Below the pieces are notes generated by a model. It searched no databases and was not told where the DNA came from. It saw only the letters and a program-made list of their open reading frames with translations. A stretch of 64,000 bases of DNA, from assembly GCF_002924365.1 (NCBI RefSeq), contig NZ_PQWB01000036.1:62001-126000 (forward strand), in the 5' to 3' direction. This stretch comes from Chromobacterium alticapitis. GTDB taxonomy: Bacteria > Pseudomonadota > Gammaproteobacteria > Burkholderiales > Chromobacteriaceae. The translations under genes were made by a program, and so were the position numbers. Below, piece by piece: positions 8,398 to 16,980 of this stretch. Position 1 is the stretch's first letter, and every line of letters starts with the position of its first letter.

Positions 8398-9707
8398 GCC
8401 GCCTCTTCGGCCGGGCGTCGCCGCGGCTCGCGGTGATAGGCCCACACCACGGCGGCGGAGCCCAAGGCCAGCAGCGCCAGCAAGGCGAACAAGGCTGCCT
8501 GGCTCCACGCCAGGCCGATCAACACGCCGCCCAGCCACGGCCCCAGCACCGAGCCGATGCGGCCGATGCCCAGACTCCAGCCCACGCCGGTGGCGCGCAG
8601 ACTGGTGGGATAGGCGCTGGCCGCCAGCGCGTTGACCGCCGGCTGGACGCCGATGACGCAGAAGCCGGCGCAGAACAGCAGGACATACAGCCACACCGCT
8701 TCGCCCCGCATGCCGCCCAAAGCCCACAGCCCCAGAGCCGCCAATAGAAAGCAGCTCAGCAGGACATTGCGAAACCCCGCGCGATCTATCCAGCGGCCGA
8801 AGGACAGCGTTCCCACCACGCCCCCCAGCTGCAGCATGCTGCCCGCCAGCAAAGCATGCCGCATGTCCAGGCCCTGCGCGCGCAATAGCGAGGGCATCCA
8901 GTTGGACAGGAAATACAGCACGATCAGGTTGAGGAAGCTCAGCAGCCACAACAGCAGCGTGCGCCGGGCCAGTCCGCGGCGGAATAACTCGGCCACTGGA
9001 TTGTTTTGAGACGGCCGCTCGGCCAGATGGAAACGCGCGCCGGCCGGCAAGGACGGCTCCATGCGGCGCAGCCAGAGCAAGGCCTGCTCCGCCTTGCCGC
9101 GCAGCAGCAGGAATTTGGCCGACTCCGGCAAACCGCGCAGCATGGGCAGCCACAGCAGCAAGGGCGCGACGCCGCCCAGCAGGAATACCGAACGCCAGCC
9201 GTGGGCCGGAATCAGCCAGGCCGCCAGCAGGCCGCCCAGCAAGGCCCCGGCGGTAAAGCCGCAGGAGATGAGCATCATCAGGCTGGCGCGCCGCCGCGCC
9301 GGGCTGTACTCGCCGGCCAGCGCCATCGCGTTGGGCATGATGCCGCCCAGGCCCACGCCGGTGAAGAAGCGCAGCGCGATCAGCTGCGGCAGCGTGGCCG
9401 CGCCAGCCGTCGCCAGCATGCCGGCGGAAAACAGCAGCGTGCAGGCCAGCAGCACTGGGCGGCGGCCTATCCGGTCCGCCAGCGCGCCGAACAATAAGGC
9501 CCCCAGCATCAGCCCCAGCAAGCCCGCGCCGAACACCGGCCCCAGGGCCGACTTGGCGATGCCCCAATCCTCCAGCAAGGCCGGCGCGACATAGCCCATG
9601 GCCTGCACGTCGAAACCGTCCAGTATCATGCACAACCCGCACAAGAGCAGCAGCCTGTGCTGAAACCTGCCCAGTTGCCGCTCGTCCAGCCATTTACCCA
9701 ACTCCAT
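8394..9707 (-). CDS. MFS transporter, aromatic acid:H+ symporter (AAHS) type
   Basis: Inner-membrane carrier of the major facilitator superfamily with 12 predicted helices in 437 residues. The DGFD motif in helix 1 (residues 30-33) and ADRIGRRP between helices 2 and 3 (about 77-84) are marks of the AAHS family (PcaK, BenK, MhpT), which import benzoates, hydroxybenzoates or phenylpropionates with protons. ATG at 9707 has a good AAGGGG site; the frame could be read seven codons further up from a TTG. The neighbours give no catabolic genes, so the substrate cannot be named. Confidence 0.85.
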   Translation of the reverse strand: MELGKWLDERQLGRFQHRLLLLCGLCMILDGFDVQAMGYVAPALLEDWGIAKSALGPVFGAGLLGLMLGALLFGALADRIGRRPVLLACTLLFSAGMLATAGAATLPQLIALRFFTGVGLGGIMPNAMALAGEYSPARRRASLMMLISCGFTAGALLGGLLAAWLIPAHGWRSVFLLGGVAPLLLWLPMLRGLPESAKFLLLRGKAEQALLWLRRMEPSLPAGARFHLAERPSQNNPVAELFRRGLARRTLLLWLLSFLNLIVLYFLSNWMPSLLRAQGLDMRHALLAGSMLQLGGVVGTLSFGRWIDRAGFRNVLLSCFLLAALGLWALGGMRGEAVWLYVLLFCAGFCVIGVQPAVNALAASAYPTSLRATGVGWSLGIGRIGSVLGPWLGGVLIGLAWSQAALFALLALLALGSAAVVWAYHREPRRRPAEEAA

Positions 9708-9883
9708 GCCCGCCCCTTCGATATGCAAATGTCAAAGCAGCATCGAAGAAAGGCGCGGATGGGTCAAGTTGCGGCGCAGCACATACCATTCATGAGACTG
9801 GCCGCAAGCCGCCGTCGCCTGCGCGGCGCGGATAAAAGATTTCGAAAATCAGGAATGGAGTCCGCTGCGCGGACGATGATTCG

Positions 9884-9938
9884 CTTGCCGGTTCCGCCCG
9901 GCGAACGGGCAAGGGAACTGTCCCGCCAGTTCCCTTGC
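9884..9938. repeat. Two mutually exclusive hairpins
   Basis: CTTGCC-GTTC (9884-9894) can pair with GAAC-GGCAAG (9903-9913) with one mismatch. The right arm is also part of GCAAGGGAACTG (9909-9920), which pairs perfectly with CAGTTCCCTTGC (9927-9938), 12 base pairs around a 6-base loop. Both cannot form at once, the arrangement seen in RNA switches, although no transcript is established. Confidence 0.6.
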
Positions 9939-9974
9939 AACCCTAGGCGGCCCCAACGGCCCGAGAAACCCCGA

Positions 9975-10048
9975 CAAAACAGCCTTGCTCCAGGAAGCCG
10001 CCGATCAAAAAAGCGGCGGCTTAAAGCCCCTGGCCCAAGGCTGTTTTG
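9975..10048. repeat. Large nested palindrome (three stacked stems)
   Basis: CAAAACAGCCTTG (9975-9987) pairs perfectly with CAAGGCTGTTTTG (10036-10048), 13 bp. Inside it CCAGG (9990-9994) pairs with CCTGG (10029-10033), and AAGCCGCC (9995-10002) pairs with GGCGGCTT (10015-10022) around an A-rich loop. All 26 base pairs stack into one 74-base hairpin with small bulges. It could be a mobile palindromic element, a small RNA or a bidirectional terminator. Confidence 0.7.
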
Positions 10049-10125
10049 CCGGCACGGGCCGACGGGGAATGGGATGGCTGCCGATGCGCCATGCAAATCG
10101 TTAAGGCTAGAAAAGCCGCAGCCAA

Positions 10126-10159
10126 GTAGGGCGGGCAGGCCATCAGGCCTTGCCCGCGC
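10126..10159 (+). repeat. REP-like repeat, copy 1
   Basis: GTAGGGCGGGCAGGCC, two variable bases, then CAGGCCTTGCCCGCGC. The body is an imperfect palindrome (GCGGGCAGGCC with GGCCTTGCCCGC, one bulged T) with the 5' tetranucleotide GTAG, the signature of REP elements handled by RAYT transposases. Near-identical copies are at 11810 and 11878, and an inverted related copy at 11978-12012. Confidence 0.75.
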
Positions 10160-10267
10160 TGCGCAGCCACGCCCTTCCCACTACCAAACCAAAATGCCAC
10201 TGTCCACGCTAAGGCGACAGCATTTATCAGCACGTCCTCGGCAGGGCCGCAACAGCCTGCCCAGCCA

Positions 10268-11584
10268 TCAATGCAGCTTCAACGCCGGCCGGGCCGCGCG
10301 CCGCAGCTTGTCGCCTACGAACAGCAGGATGGCCAGCGCCCAACCATGCACCGCCGCCTGATGCATGCGGTACAACGAAGCGTAGATCAGCTTCGCGCCG
10401 CGACCCTCAACGTGATAGTCGCGCTTGGGCCCCACCACCGCCGCCAAGCTGCCCACCGCGGTATGCTTGCCCAACGACACCATCATGCCCTGCGGCTTGA
10501 ACGCGAAAGCCCGGGCAGGCTTATCTTCCAAACGGCGCGCCAGCTCATCGGCCAGATAGCGCGCCTGCTGGTGCGCGACTTGGGCGGTGGCGGACAGCAT
10601 GCGGCCGCTGTCGCCATCCGGCGCGGCGGCGCAATCGCCCATGGCGTAGACGCAGTCGCCGCCGGCGCAATGCAGCCGGGTATCCACCACCAACTGGTTG
10701 ACGCGGTTGACCTCCAAGCCATCCAGCGTGGCCAGCCAGGCCGGCGCCTTGACCCCGGCCGCCCATACCGTGATGTCGGCCTCCACCTTGCGGCCATCGG
10801 CCAAGGCCACGCCGTCGGCTTCCACCGCCGCCACCCGGCTGTTGGTCAACACCTGAATGCGCTTGCCGGCCAATTGCTCCTCGGCATAGGCCGACAAAGA
10901 CGGCGGCGCGGCGGCCAGGATGCGGTCCGCGCCCTCTATCACGCTGATCTTCACCCGCTCCGGCTGCAGCCGCGCGCCGTAGTGGTGCAATTCGCACATG
11001 GTGTGGTTCAGTTCCGCCGCCAGCTCCACCCCGGTTGCGCCGCCGCCGACGATGGCGATGGACAGCGCGCGAGAGGGCGCCGCGCCGCCGCTGGCTCGGA
11101 AGGCCTGCTCCAGCACGCGGTGGCGCAGCGCTTCGGCATCCGCCGGCGTGTTCAGGAACATGGCGTGCTCGGCCACGCCGGGCGTTCCGAAATCATTGGC
11201 CTGCGCGCCGACGGCGATCACTAGCCAGTCATAGGAAACTTCGCGCTCCGGACTCAGCTCGCTGCCGTCTTGCGCCTGGATGGCAGCCAGCCTTATCGCG
11301 CGCTTGGTCTGATCGAGGCCGGTCATATAGCCGAATTCAAAGTCATAGCCGTTGCGGTAGCCATGCGCGAAGTAATTGACCTCGTCCTCGCCGGTATTCA
11401 GCGCGCCGGTGGCCACTTCGTGCAACAGCGGTTTCCAGATATGAGTAGGCGAGCCGTCCACCAGCACGATCTGGGCGCGGTGGCGCGCGCCCAGCGTGCG
11501 GCCCAGCCGGGTGGCCAGCTCCAGCCCTCCGGCCCCTCCTCCTACGATGACGATGCGCGGCAGCGCGGCGTTGCGGCTCAGCAT
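10268..11584 (-). CDS. ndh: Type II NADH dehydrogenase
   Basis: Single-subunit, non-proton-pumping NADH:ubiquinone oxidoreductase on the inner membrane face. The 438-residue protein has two dinucleotide-binding motifs: VGGGAGG at residues 14-20 for FAD and IVGGGATGVELAAEL near residue 165 for NADH. A C-terminal hydrophobic, basic segment (WALAILLFVGDKLRR) is suited to membrane attachment. The start is set at MLSRNAAL, with AGGAG six bases upstream; an in-frame upstream start lacks this. It stands alone between repeat-rich gaps and complements complex I, encoded at 45-60 kb. Confidence 0.92.
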   Translation of the reverse strand: MLSRNAALPRIVIVGGGAGGLELATRLGRTLGARHRAQIVLVDGSPTHIWKPLLHEVATGALNTGEDEVNYFAHGYRNGYDFEFGYMTGLDQTKRAIRLAAIQAQDGSELSPEREVSYDWLVIAVGAQANDFGTPGVAEHAMFLNTPADAEALRHRVLEQAFRASGGAAPSRALSIAIVGGGATGVELAAELNHTMCELHHYGARLQPERVKISVIEGADRILAAAPPSLSAYAEEQLAGKRIQVLTNSRVAAVEADGVALADGRKVEADITVWAAGVKAPAWLATLDGLEVNRVNQLVVDTRLHCAGGDCVYAMGDCAAAPDGDSGRMLSATAQVAHQQARYLADELARRLEDKPARAFAFKPQGMMVSLGKHTAVGSLAAVVGPKRDYHVEGRGAKLIYASLYRMHQAAVHGWALAILLFVGDKLRRAARPALKLH

Positions 11585-11703
11585 AAGCAGCTCCTGATGA
11601 GTGGAATTTTTTGCCAAGGTTACCGCATTTTTCACGCTATCAACGGCGTACGGAGAAAATTAGCCGGCGTCATGGGCGCTTCATGCCAATTGCGCGTCAA
11701 CGC

Positions 11704-11769
11704 TGCGGATAATCGCGCAGCGATGCGGCACTTATCCACAACCATCCTTGATTTTGATTTTTATCCACA
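11704..11769. promoter_or_regulatory. Cluster of DnaA-box-like sequences
   Basis: TTATCCACA, the canonical DnaA box, occurs at 11732-11740 and again at 11761-11769 in the same orientation, separated by a T-rich tract. A one-mismatch box in reverse orientation, TGCGGATAA, is at 11704-11712. They sit about 120-185 bases upstream of the ndh start. They could regulate ndh or titrate DnaA; no dnaA or dnaN gene is nearby, so this does not look like oriC. Confidence 0.5.
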
Positions 11770-11809
11770 GAGCATGCGCAGGCTCCATGCCTGCGCCAAA
11801 GGAAGTTTA

Positions 11810-11857
11810 GTAGGGCGGGCAGGCCTTCAGGCCTTGCCCGCGCAACACATCCGCGCG
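11810..11857 (+). repeat. REP-like repeat, copy 2
   Basis: GTAGGGCGGGCAGGCC, TT, CAGGCCTTGCCCGCGC, followed by AACACATCCGCGCGG. The first 34 bases match copy 1, and the extended unit of about 48 bases matches copy 3. Confidence 0.75.
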
Positions 11858-11877
11858 GCCTCATTCCCATAAGCCAC

Positions 11878-11925
11878 GTAGGGCGGGCAGGCCCCCAGGC
11901 CTTGCCCGCGCGACGCATCCGCGCG
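11878..11925 (+). repeat. REP-like repeat, copy 3
   Basis: GTAGGGCGGGCAGGCC, CC, CAGGCCTTGCCCGCGC, followed by GACGCATCCGCGCGA. It lies 68 bases downstream of copy 2 in the same orientation and differs from it at only a few positions. Confidence 0.75.
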
Positions 11926-11977
11926 AACTCTTTTCCTTGAGAGGTCCGGCCTCTCCCGGCCAACGATGCCACGGCCT

Positions 11978-12012
11978 GGCGGATCGCCCCGCAAGCGGGA
12001 CATCCGCCCTAC
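11978..12012 (-). repeat. REP-like repeat, inverted copy overlapping the ubiB stop
   Basis: Read on the minus strand it begins GTAGGGCGGATGTCCCGC and ends GCGATCCGCC, with arms GGCGGAT/ATCCGCC and an inner CCCGC/GCGGG. It shares the GTAGGGCGG head with the other three copies but in the opposite orientation. Its TAG is the stop codon of ubiB (12009-12011). Confidence 0.65.
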
Positions 12013-13535
12013 AGCAGGTTTTTGGCCAACAAACCGGCCAGCAGGATAGCGATCAGCAGCAGCAAGAAGTTCTGCCGCTTCTGTTCGCGCATCAAGTGGA
12101 TATATCCCTCCACCAGCAGGTCGGTCTTGGCCGAGTTCAGCGTGTCGTGCAGCTTGCGCGGCAGCGTGGGCAGGGTGGTGGCCCATTGCGGCGCTTCGTT
12201 TTTCAGCGTGCGCAGCAGGCCGCGCCAGCCTATCTGCTCGTTCATCCACTTGGTCAGGAAAGGCTTGGCGGTGTCCCACAGATCCAGTTCCGGGTCCAGC
12301 TGGCGGCCAAGGCCCTCGATATTGAGCAAGGTCTTCTGCAACAACACCAGCTGCGGCTGGATTTCCACATTGAAGCGGCGGCTGGTTTCGAACAGGCGCA
12401 GCAGCACCATGCCGAACGAGATCTGGCTCAGCGGCTTTTCGAAGATAGGCTCGCACACGGTGCGCACCGCGGCCTCCAGCTCCTCGGCGCGGGTGTCTTT
12501 CGGCACCCAGCCCGACTCGATGTGAGCAGTGGCTACGCGGTGGTAGTCGCGGTTGAAGAAAGCCAGGAAGTTGACGGCCAGGTAGTGCTTGTCGGTCTCA
12601 GTCAGGCTGCCGACGATGCCGAAATCCAGCGCGATGTAGCGGCCGTCCGCGGCGACGAAGATATTGCCCGGATGCATGTCGGCGTGGAAGAAGCCGTGGC
12701 GGAACACCTGGGTGAAGAAGATTTCCACGCCGAAGCGGCTGAGCTTCTTCAAGTCCACGCCGGCCTCGCGCAGCCGGTCTATCTGCCCCACCGGGATGCC
12801 GTGCATCCACTCCAGCGTCAGCACCTCGCGGCTGGAGTAGTCATAGAACACTTCGGGCACGATCAGCATGTCCGAGCCCTTGAAATTGCGCCGCAGCTGC
12901 GAGGCGTTGGCCGCCTCGTGCATCAGGTCCAGCTCGTCGTGCAGGTATTTGTCGAACTCCGCCACCACCTCGCGCGGCTTCAGCCGCTTGCCGTCGGCGA
13001 ACAGCTTTTCCACCCAGCCTGCCAGCGCGCGCATCAAGGATAAATCCTGCTCTATCACCGGCAGGATGGCGGGCCGCAATACCTTGACCGCCACCTCGCG
13101 GCCCTTGCCGCCGTCCGGCCGGCGCAGCCAGGCCTTGTGCACCTGGGCGACCGAAGCGCTGGCCACCGGCTTGAGATCGAAATCGACGAACAGCTCTTCA
13201 ATCTTGCGCCCCAGGCTGCGCTCCACCACCTGGCGGGCGATCTCGCCGTCGAACGGCGGCACCCGGTCCTGCAACAGCGCCAGCTCTTCGGCGTATTCAG
13301 GCGGCAGCAGGTCGCGGCGGGTGGACAGCACCTGGCCGAACTTGACGAAGATGGGCCCCAGGCTTTCCAGCGCCAGCCGCATGCGCATGGGCAGCGGCGA
13401 GACGGTGTCGCGACGGATGGGGCACAAGCGGAACAGCGTGCGCAGGAGGGCGAGCTTGGAGTGTCCGGCCAGGAAATCGTCCAGACCGTAGCGGTACAGG
13501 GTGGCAACTATCTTCAGCGAGCGCGATATCGACAT
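12009..13535 (-). CDS. ubiB: Ubiquinone biosynthesis regulatory kinase-like protein UbiB
   Basis: Member of the atypical ABC1/ADCK kinase-like family needed for ubiquinone synthesis; the family has weak ATPase activity and helps handle hydrophobic intermediates. Motifs seen in the 508 residues are KFGQ at 65-68, the Ala-rich nucleotide loop [12 protein letters not shown] (about 124-135), Lys151 in VAVKVLRP, and HADMHPGN followed by ALDFG. The C-terminus carries hydrophobic stretches ([16 protein letters not shown]) for membrane anchoring. It is the last gene of the DUF971-ubiE-peptidase-ubiJ-ubiB set, 8 bases after ubiJ. The stop codon is supplied by a REP-like repeat. Confidence 0.95.
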   Translation of the reverse strand: MSISRSLKIVATLYRYGLDDFLAGHSKLALLRTLFRLCPIRRDTVSPLPMRMRLALESLGPIFVKFGQVLSTRRDLLPPEYAEELALLQDRVPPFDGEIARQVVERSLGRKIEELFVDFDLKPVASASVAQVHKAWLRRPDGGKGREVAVKVLRPAILPVIEQDLSLMRALAGWVEKLFADGKRLKPREVVAEFDKYLHDELDLMHEAANASQLRRNFKGSDMLIVPEVFYDYSSREVLTLEWMHGIPVGQIDRLREAGVDLKKLSRFGVEIFFTQVFRHGFFHADMHPGNIFVAADGRYIALDFGIVGSLTETDKHYLAVNFLAFFNRDYHRVATAHIESGWVPKDTRAEELEAAVRTVCEPIFEKPLSQISFGMVLLRLFETSRRFNVEIQPQLVLLQKTLLNIEGLGRQLDPELDLWDTAKPFLTKWMNEQIGWRGLLRTLKNEAPQWATTLPTLPRKLHDTLNSAKTDLLVEGYIHLMREQKRQNFLLLLIAILLAGLLAKNLL

Positions 13536-13543
13536 ACGGTCCG

Positions 13544-14131
13544 TCAGGTCTGGGAATGCTGTTTAGGGTTGAGCGCGGCTTCCAGCCGCTCGAGCCGCTT
13601 GTCCAGCCGGCTGGCGTCGTCGCGCAACTGGTCCACCTCGTCGACGAAGCGCCCGACTTGGTGGCGGCCGGCCAGCAGCGCGCCGTCCTCGCGCAGATGT
13701 TCTATCCAATTGTCCGCCAGGCGGAAAGCCAACTGGCCCTTGAAGCCGAACAAGCCGCGCGCCAGCGTTTCGATGCGCTGCGCCGCCACATCGCCGAACA
13801 CGCGCGACAGGTCTTCGCCGGCGTGCCATTGCAACTGGCCTATGATGCGGCCCAGCGCCGTCGCCAGCTCGGCGTCGCCTTCCAGCGCGATGTCAGACAA
13901 CTGCGGCGCTTGGCCGGACAGATGCGAGAACAGCACGCCGTGGCGCAGGCGCAGCCCCGCCTCCGGCTCGCCCTCGCAGGCCGCCAGCCAGCCCTCGTCC
14001 GTGATCACGCCGGCCACATGCAAGGGCGGCAGCGCGATGGCCACGCGACGGCCGGCGAAGCCCGCCAGCTCGGCGCGGCGCGCCGGATGCTGGTTCAGCA
14101 AATGATTGAATGCGGCGATGGTCAGGGCCAT
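13544..14131 (-). CDS. ubiJ: Ubiquinone biosynthesis accessory factor UbiJ (SCP2 domain)
   Basis: A 195-residue protein with an N-terminal sterol-carrier-type (SCP2) lipid-binding domain and a charged helical C-terminus. UbiJ works with UbiK to hold ubiquinone intermediates for the soluble Ubi complex. The start at [14 protein letters not shown] is chosen because it fits the family; the open frame upstream overlaps the M15 peptidase gene and is not conserved. The tail [19 protein letters not shown] is a predicted coiled coil, as in other UbiJ proteins. Its position between ubiE and ubiB, 8 bases before ubiB, fits the enterobacterial order ubiE-ubiJ-ubiB. Confidence 0.88.
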   Translation of the reverse strand: MALTIAAFNHLLNQHPARRAELAGFAGRRVAIALPPLHVAGVITDEGWLAACEGEPEAGLRLRHGVLFSHLSGQAPQLSDIALEGDAELATALGRIIGQLQWHAGEDLSRVFGDVAAQRIETLARGLFGFKGQLAFRLADNWIEHLREDGALLAGRHQVGRFVDEVDQLRDDASRLDKRLERLEAALNPKQHSQT

Positions 14132-14144
14132 GAGTCTGCTCCCG

Positions 14145-14660
14145 CTATGCCCGCCAGCGCCAATGCCAGGGCTCGTACAAATAGCCGCTGGCATTGCCGC
14201 GCGGGTAGCTCAGATGAAAACCGAAAGCCGCGGCGCGGCGGCTCAGCCAGCCGAAAGCCGCAGTGGCTTCGAACGCTTCCCCCAGCGGCGGCGAATCGGG
14301 CGCGCCGATGTCTACGGCGCAGCCAGTGTGATGCTCGCTGAATCCCGGCGCGGCGCTGACACGAAGTATCTCGTCCAGGCTCTGGCCGCGCGCGAGCTTG
14401 GCGGCGACGATCTCATGCTGGCGCGCCACGCTGCGGAAGGCGGACAACAGGAAAATCTCCACGCCCTCTTCCGCCGCGGCCGCGCGCATGGCCCGCCAGG
14501 CGGCCGATGCGGCCGGGACGAGATGAAACTCGCGCCCTTCGGCATTGGTTTCCGCCAGCGCCAGCTCGGCCGGCTCGGCATGGATTTCCAGCCCGCGAGC
14601 GAGCAAGTCAGCCGGAGCGATGCCCAGCTCGGCCAAACGCGCCGCCAACTCGGCCTGCAT
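14145..14660 (-). CDS. M15-family D-alanyl-D-alanine carboxypeptidase-like protein (VanY type), no signal peptide
   Basis: A 171-residue zinc peptidase of family M15B. The zinc and catalytic motifs are complete: SEHHTGCAVD (Ser108, His110, Asp117) and EPWHWR (Glu163, His166). Such enzymes remove the terminal D-Ala from peptidoglycan peptides or cleave LD/DD links. Unlike most relatives it has no signal peptide or membrane segment: the start [13 protein letters not shown] is acidic and helical. The ATG overlaps the ubiE stop by one base (TGATG), so it is coupled to ubiE and lies between ubiE and ubiJ. It may act on cytoplasmic muropeptides during recycling, or be exported by an unseen route. 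Confidence 0.85.
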   Translation of the reverse strand: MQAELAARLAELGIAPADLLARGLEIHAEPAELALAETNAEGREFHLVPAASAAWRAMRAAAAEEGVEIFLLSAFRSVARQHEIVAAKLARGQSLDEILRVSAAPGFSEHHTGCAVDIGAPDSPPLGEAFEATAAFGWLSRRAAAFGFHLSYPRGNASGYLYEPWHWRWRA

Positions 14661-15397
14661 CAGAACTTGACGCCCTTGTGCAACGCAACAACGCCGCCGG
14701 TGAGGTTATGGTAGTCCACCTTGCCGAAACCCGCGTCCAGCATCATCTGCTTCAGCGTTTCCTGATCCGGATGCATGCGGATGGATTCGGCCAGATATTG
14801 GTAGCTGTCGGCGTCGTTCGCCACCAATTTGCCCATGATGGGCAGCGCCTTGAAGGAGTAGAAATCGTAGAACGGCGACAGCGGCTTCCACACCTTGGAA
14901 AACTCCAGCACGAACAGCTTGCCGCCCGGCTTCAGCACCCGGCACATTTCCTTCAGCGCCGCGTCCTTGTGCGTCATATTGCGCAGGCCGAAAGCCACCG
15001 ACACCGCGTCGAAGTAATTGTCAGGGAACGGCAGTTTCTCGGCGTCGGCCAGCGATACCGGCAGGATCACGCCTTCGTCCAGCAGGCGGTCGCGGCCCAC
15101 GGTCAGCATGGAGCTGTTGATGTCGGTCAGCCACACTTCGCCGGTCTTGCCGACGCGCTTGGCCCAGCCGCGCGACAGGTCGCCGGTGCCGCCGGCGATG
15201 TCCAGCACCTTGTCGCCGGCGCGCACGCCGGACGTCGTCAGCGTGAAATGCTTCCACACCCGGTGCAGGCCGCCGGACATCAGATCATTCATCACATCGT
15301 ACTTGCTGGCCACCGAGTGGAAGACTTCGGCCACCTTGCCGGCCTTGTCGCTCTCCGCCACGGTCTTGTAACCGAAATGCGTGGTCTTATCCATCAT
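14660..15397 (-). CDS. ubiE: Demethylmenaquinone/2-polyprenyl-6-methoxybenzoquinol methyltransferase
   Basis: SAM-dependent C-methyltransferase of the ubiquinone (and menaquinone) pathway. It has 245 residues. Family signatures are [24 protein letters not shown] near the N-terminus (given here only as position 7-30), [17 protein letters not shown], the SAM motif [11 protein letters not shown] at about 64-74, and [13 protein letters not shown]. The first ATG at 15397 overlaps the DUF971 stop (TGATG); a second ATG follows directly. The longer open frame upstream lies inside the DUF971 gene. Confidence 0.96.
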   Translation of the reverse strand: MMDKTTHFGYKTVAESDKAGKVAEVFHSVASKYDVMNDLMSGGLHRVWKHFTLTTSGVRAGDKVLDIAGGTGDLSRGWAKRVGKTGEVWLTDINSSMLTVGRDRLLDEGVILPVSLADAEKLPFPDNYFDAVSVAFGLRNMTHKDAALKEMCRVLKPGGKLFVLEFSKVWKPLSPFYDFYSFKALPIMGKLVANDADSYQYLAESIRMHPDQETLKQMMLDAGFGKVDYHNLTGGVVALHKGVKF

Positions 15398-15774
15398 CAC
15401 TCCCTGCCCGCGCCGGCGGCGGCGAGCTTGTCGAGGTATTGCTGCCAATACTGGCCGCGCTTGGCGCCCAGCTCGTATAGGTAAGTCCAGCTGTAAAGGC
15501 CGCTGTCGTGGCCATCGTCGAAAGTGATCTTCAACGCGTAATGGCCCACCGGCTCCAGCGCCGTGATGCCCACATGCCTCTTGCCGGTCTGCAGCGTCTC
15601 CTGGCCGACGCCGTGGCCGCGCACCTCCGCCGACGGCGAGTAAACGCGCAGGTATTCGCACGGCAACTCGTAGCGGGCGCCATCGTCGAAGGCGATTTCC
15701 AATATCTTGGACACCTGGTGCAGCTGGATTTCCACCGGCTGGGCGGCGTCGGGCGCGAGTCCGGACATGGGCAT
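15397..15774 (-). CDS. DUF971 (gamma-butyrobetaine hydroxylase-like N-terminal domain) protein
   Basis: A 125-residue protein consisting of the domain also found at the N-terminus of gamma-butyrobetaine dioxygenase. The conserved core [20 protein letters not shown], the GRHVGI-like [13 protein letters not shown] and [19 protein letters not shown] are present. In many proteobacteria this gene sits directly before ubiE, as here with a one-base overlap. Its role is not established. The start could be the ATG at 15774 or the one two codons later at 15768. Confidence 0.88.
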   Translation of the reverse strand: MPMSGLAPDAAQPVEIQLHQVSKILEIAFDDGARYELPCEYLRVYSPSAEVRGHGVGQETLQTGKRHVGITALEPVGHYALKITFDDGHDSGLYSWTYLYELGAKRGQYWQQYLDKLAAAGAGRE

Positions 15775-15810
15775 GATCCCTCTATATCTGGTTGGACCGC
15801 GACGGCGCGG

Positions 15811-16833
15811 TCAGGCCTTCTTTTCCAGCAGCATGGCATCGCCGTAGCTGAAGAAACGATACTCCTGCTCCACCGCGTGGCGGTAAGCCTGGAAAATCTC
15901 TTCGTAGCCGGCGAAGGCGGACACCAGCATCAGCAGCGTGGATTTGGGCAGATGGAAATTGGTCAGCAGGCGGTCTACCACGCGGAACGTATAACCTGGC
16001 GTGATGAAGATGTCGGTCTCGCCGCGGCCGGCCTTCAGCTCGCCGCCGCGGGCGGCCGATTCCAGCGCGCGCACGCTGGTGGTGCCTATGGCCACCACGC
16101 GGCCGCCGCGGGCGCGGGCGGCGGCGATGGCGTCCACCGTGGCCTGCGGCATGTCGTAGATCTCGCTGTGCATCTTGTGCTCGGCCACATTGTCCACCTT
16201 CACCGGCTGGAAAGTGCCGGCGCCGACGTGCAGCGTGACGAAGGCGGTTTCGACGCCCTGCGCCTTCAGTCCGGCCAGCATGTCGTCGGTGAAGTGCAGG
16301 CCGGCGGTCGGCGCCGCCACCGCGCCCTGCTCGCGGGCGTAGACGGTCTGGTAGCGCTCGTCGTCGTCATGCTCCGCGCTGCGCTCGATATACGGCGGCA
16401 GCGGCAGCTTGCCGGACGCTTCCAGGATGTCGTAGACGTCTTCTTCGGCCAGAAAACGCAGTTTGAACAGCGAGTCCTGGCGCTCCACCATCTCCGCCTC
16501 CCAGCGGCCGGCGAAGATCAGCCGGCTTCCCGGCTTGGGCGACTTGGACGCGCGGACATGGGCCAGCGCGGTGTGGTCGTCCAGCACGCGCTCGATCAAG
16601 GCCTCCACTTTGCCGCCGCTGGCTTTTTCGCCGAACAGGCGCGCGCGGATGACACGGGTGTCGTTGAACACCAGCAGGTCGCCCGCTTGCAAACGGGAGG
16701 GAAAATCGGCGAAAGTGAGGTCGGACAGCGCCATGCCGTCTACATGCAGCAGGCGGCTGGCGCCGCGCACGGCCGGCGGATGCTGGGCGATCAGCGCCTC
16801 AGGCAGGTGGTAATCGAAATCAGAGAGCTGCAT
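15811..16833 (-). CDS. queA: S-adenosylmethionine:tRNA ribosyltransferase-isomerase
   Basis: QueA transfers the ribosyl part of SAM to preQ1 in tRNA to form epoxyqueuosine, a step of queuosine synthesis. The 340-residue protein starts [19 protein letters not shown] and keeps [14 protein letters not shown], the block [37 protein letters not shown] and [17 protein letters not shown], all typical of QueA. Upstream start options are not supported. It lies 36 bases before DUF971 in the same direction and may lead the ubi cluster's transcript. No tgt gene is nearby in the window. Confidence 0.96.
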   Translation of the reverse strand: MQLSDFDYHLPEALIAQHPPAVRGASRLLHVDGMALSDLTFADFPSRLQAGDLLVFNDTRVIRARLFGEKASGGKVEALIERVLDDHTALAHVRASKSPKPGSRLIFAGRWEAEMVERQDSLFKLRFLAEEDVYDILEASGKLPLPPYIERSAEHDDDERYQTVYAREQGAVAAPTAGLHFTDDMLAGLKAQGVETAFVTLHVGAGTFQPVKVDNVAEHKMHSEIYDMPQATVDAIAAARARGGRVVAIGTTSVRALESAARGGELKAGRGETDIFITPGYTFRVVDRLLTNFHLPKSTLLMLVSAFAGYEEIFQAYRHAVEQEYRFFSYGDAMLLEKKA

Positions 16834-16980
16834 CGCGGAAACTATCGTTCGGAATCGGCGGATTATACCCGCGCCCAGCCGGCGGGCACAGAGGCGGCTG
16901 CGCCAATATGCGGCCCCCGCCGTCATCTCTCGGCAAAATAGTTCCCCGGCATATTGCGGATACGCTACACTGCGCCGCTT

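Larger units (their letters stand above)
9708..10267. other. 560-bp gene-free region rich in hairpins, with one REP-like repeat
   Basis: No credible gene lies here. Reading left to right it holds the upstream region of the MFS gene, a hairpin at 9884-9913, a perfect 12-bp hairpin at 9909-9938 that shares bases with it, a 74-base nested palindrome at 9975-10048, and a REP-like repeat at 10126-10159 before the end of ndh. Short open frames in it are rejected. The density of palindromes is far above that of the surrounding sequence. Confidence 0.75.
11585..12008. other. 424-bp gap with DnaA-box-like sites and REP-like repeats
   Basis: Upstream region of ndh and downstream region of ubiB. It contains two perfect TTATCCACA sites and a related one, two REP-like repeats in tandem, and a third, inverted one that runs into the ubiB stop codon. 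No gene was seen. Confidence 0.75.

Noticed and set aside
10021-10233. Open frame of 70 codons on the minus strand in the repeat-rich gap
   Set aside because: It runs through the REP-like repeat and part of the large palindrome; the coding look comes from those sequences.
11704-11925. Chromosome origin, because of DnaA boxes and repeats
   Set aside because: Only two perfect boxes, no dnaA, dnaN, parAB or gidA nearby, and no long AT-rich unwinding region.
11810-11925. CRISPR array, because of two repeats with a spacer
   Set aside because: Only two units, the repeats are palindromic with a GTAG head and found elsewhere in opposite orientation, and there are no cas genes.
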